Origin: Sphagnum magellanicum
Taxonomy: Eukaryota > Streptophyta > Sphagnopsida > Sphagnales > Sphagnaceae
Assembly: GCA_021904315.1 (NCBI GenBank)
Contig: CM038911.1
Coordinates: 8,839,390 to 8,903,389, forward strand
Direction of reading: 5' to 3'
Length of the DNA stretch: 64,000 nt
The notes beneath the pieces are model-generated. The model saw nothing but the letters and a program-made list of their open reading frames with translations. It had not been told where the DNA came from and ran no database searches. Position numbers and translations under genes: made by a program. Below, piece after piece: positions 63,181 through 64,000 of the stretch (the stretch's first letter is position 1; each line of letters begins with the position of its first letter).

Positions 63181-64000
63181 CCAATAAGGATGAAACTAAC
63201 TGCTTTTCTCCATCTTCTTATTTAGCCAAACTTGGGTTTAATTGTTGCACCACTTGGGTTCAATTATTACCCATGGTTAACATTATTGGGTTGTTGTTTA
63301 TTGGCTCTGCCCCCTTCAGGATAAGTGAGTACTGCTGACCAGTGGTAGCCGGTTATTGAGTTTTCACACCCCCGGTTAAATTGATAACCGCACAGCATTG
63401 AAACCTCCAAACCCTAATAACCTGCCTGGATGACTCGATTATCATCCAGGTAGGTTATCAATCTTTAACCACTAATACAAATAATAATTTTAATTTTAAT
63501 TTTAATTTTATGAAAAATTTTATGACGGGCTACTAATAATCACTAGGATAACATGAGATTATTAATCAATTATTTGATAACCTACCCTTATGCATAATTG
63601 AGGGTTATTATTAGTGTGTGTTTTTTTAAGGTGAAAATTTGCAACTTGGTGAAATTTAGTTTTTTTAGAAAACAATTTTAAAACATGAAAATTTTGTTGA
63701 TTTTTAAGGGATTTTTGGGGCCATTTTATGTATAAAAATAATTAAATTAGTCAATCTAAACCTTTGCACTTCCTAGTTCATCATCACTTGTAGCAACACT
63801 TCCATAAAAATGCTAGAGCCCACCTAGGACATTGTCGTTTAATGCTAGTTAGTGTAAGGATCCTTGCCAATGGAACTATTCAAGGAATTTGGGGAAAAAA
63901 ACCCTTGTTATTATTACCCAATTTTTTAAATATAATTTAGCTTGCAAACCAATTTTTTTTGGATATTGATATTGAGAACATGTGTGGTTTCCAAATATAT
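63181..64000. other. Right-edge intergenic DNA
   Basis: No coding is recognised. It contains a hairpin with 17-bp arms and one mismatch at 63417-63433 / 63442-63458 (ataacctgcctggatga), a ttttaatttt tandem near 63490, and short aaccggtt-like words. The rest is AT-rich. Confidence 0.5.

Overview
This window is nuclear DNA of a land plant. The evidence is spliced GT-AG genes with short exons, a plant-type sucrose-phosphate synthase, a Brittle1-type plastid/mitochondrial carrier, a SUVR3-type SET protein, telo-box (TTTAGGG/AACCCTAA) motifs and a Ty1/copia remnant with a plant-style LTR. I cannot name the species. Long introns, GA/CT-rich leaders and a large AT-rich, decayed middle would suit a non-seed plant (fern, lycophyte or bryophyte) or another repeat-tolerant genome; that is inference.

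Layout. (1) 1-10 kb: two minus-strand genes, the 5' part of an SGTA-type TPR co-chaperone (runs off the left edge) and a complete Brittle1-like mitochondrial-carrier gene. (2) 10-34 kb: AT-rich decayed DNA with a broken second copy of the SGTA gene, transposon-like coding fossils, several tandem-repeat families, a 140-bp CACTA-type foldback MITE with a 3-bp target duplication, and a 5'-truncated, frameshifted copia element with its 3' LTR. One apparently intact gene lies in this zone: a six-exon VDAC porin (17885-20770), which a single-ORF view would miss. (3) 34-43 kb: two plus-strand genes, an FtsJ/RrmJ-type RNA 2'-O-methyltransferase and a SUVR3-type histone methyltransferase. (4) 42.7-50 kb: a complete 14-exon sucrose-phosphate synthase on the minus strand. 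(5) 53-55 kb: ribosomal protein L26 on the plus strand behind a telo-box tandem repeat. (6) 56.8-62.5 kb: a 15-exon minus-strand gene for a 936-residue coiled-coil protein that I do not recognise.

All gene models were built by hand. I translated exons, placed GT-AG (once GC-AG) junctions and required the phases to agree; the complete models sum to whole codon numbers (BT1 532 aa, VDAC 277, FtsJ 217, SUVR3-like 495, SPS 1078, RPL26 148, coiled-coil 936). The genes are unrelated housekeeping loci (protein targeting, metabolite transport, RNA modification, chromatin, sucrose synthesis, translation). I see no operon-like or pathway cluster and found no clearly new molecular system. The most notable items are the hidden intact VDAC gene, the decayed SGTA duplicate, a duplicated in-frame splice donor in RPL26, a GC-AG intron and a fossil exon duplication in the coiled-coil gene, and interlocked inverted repeats in an SPS intron.
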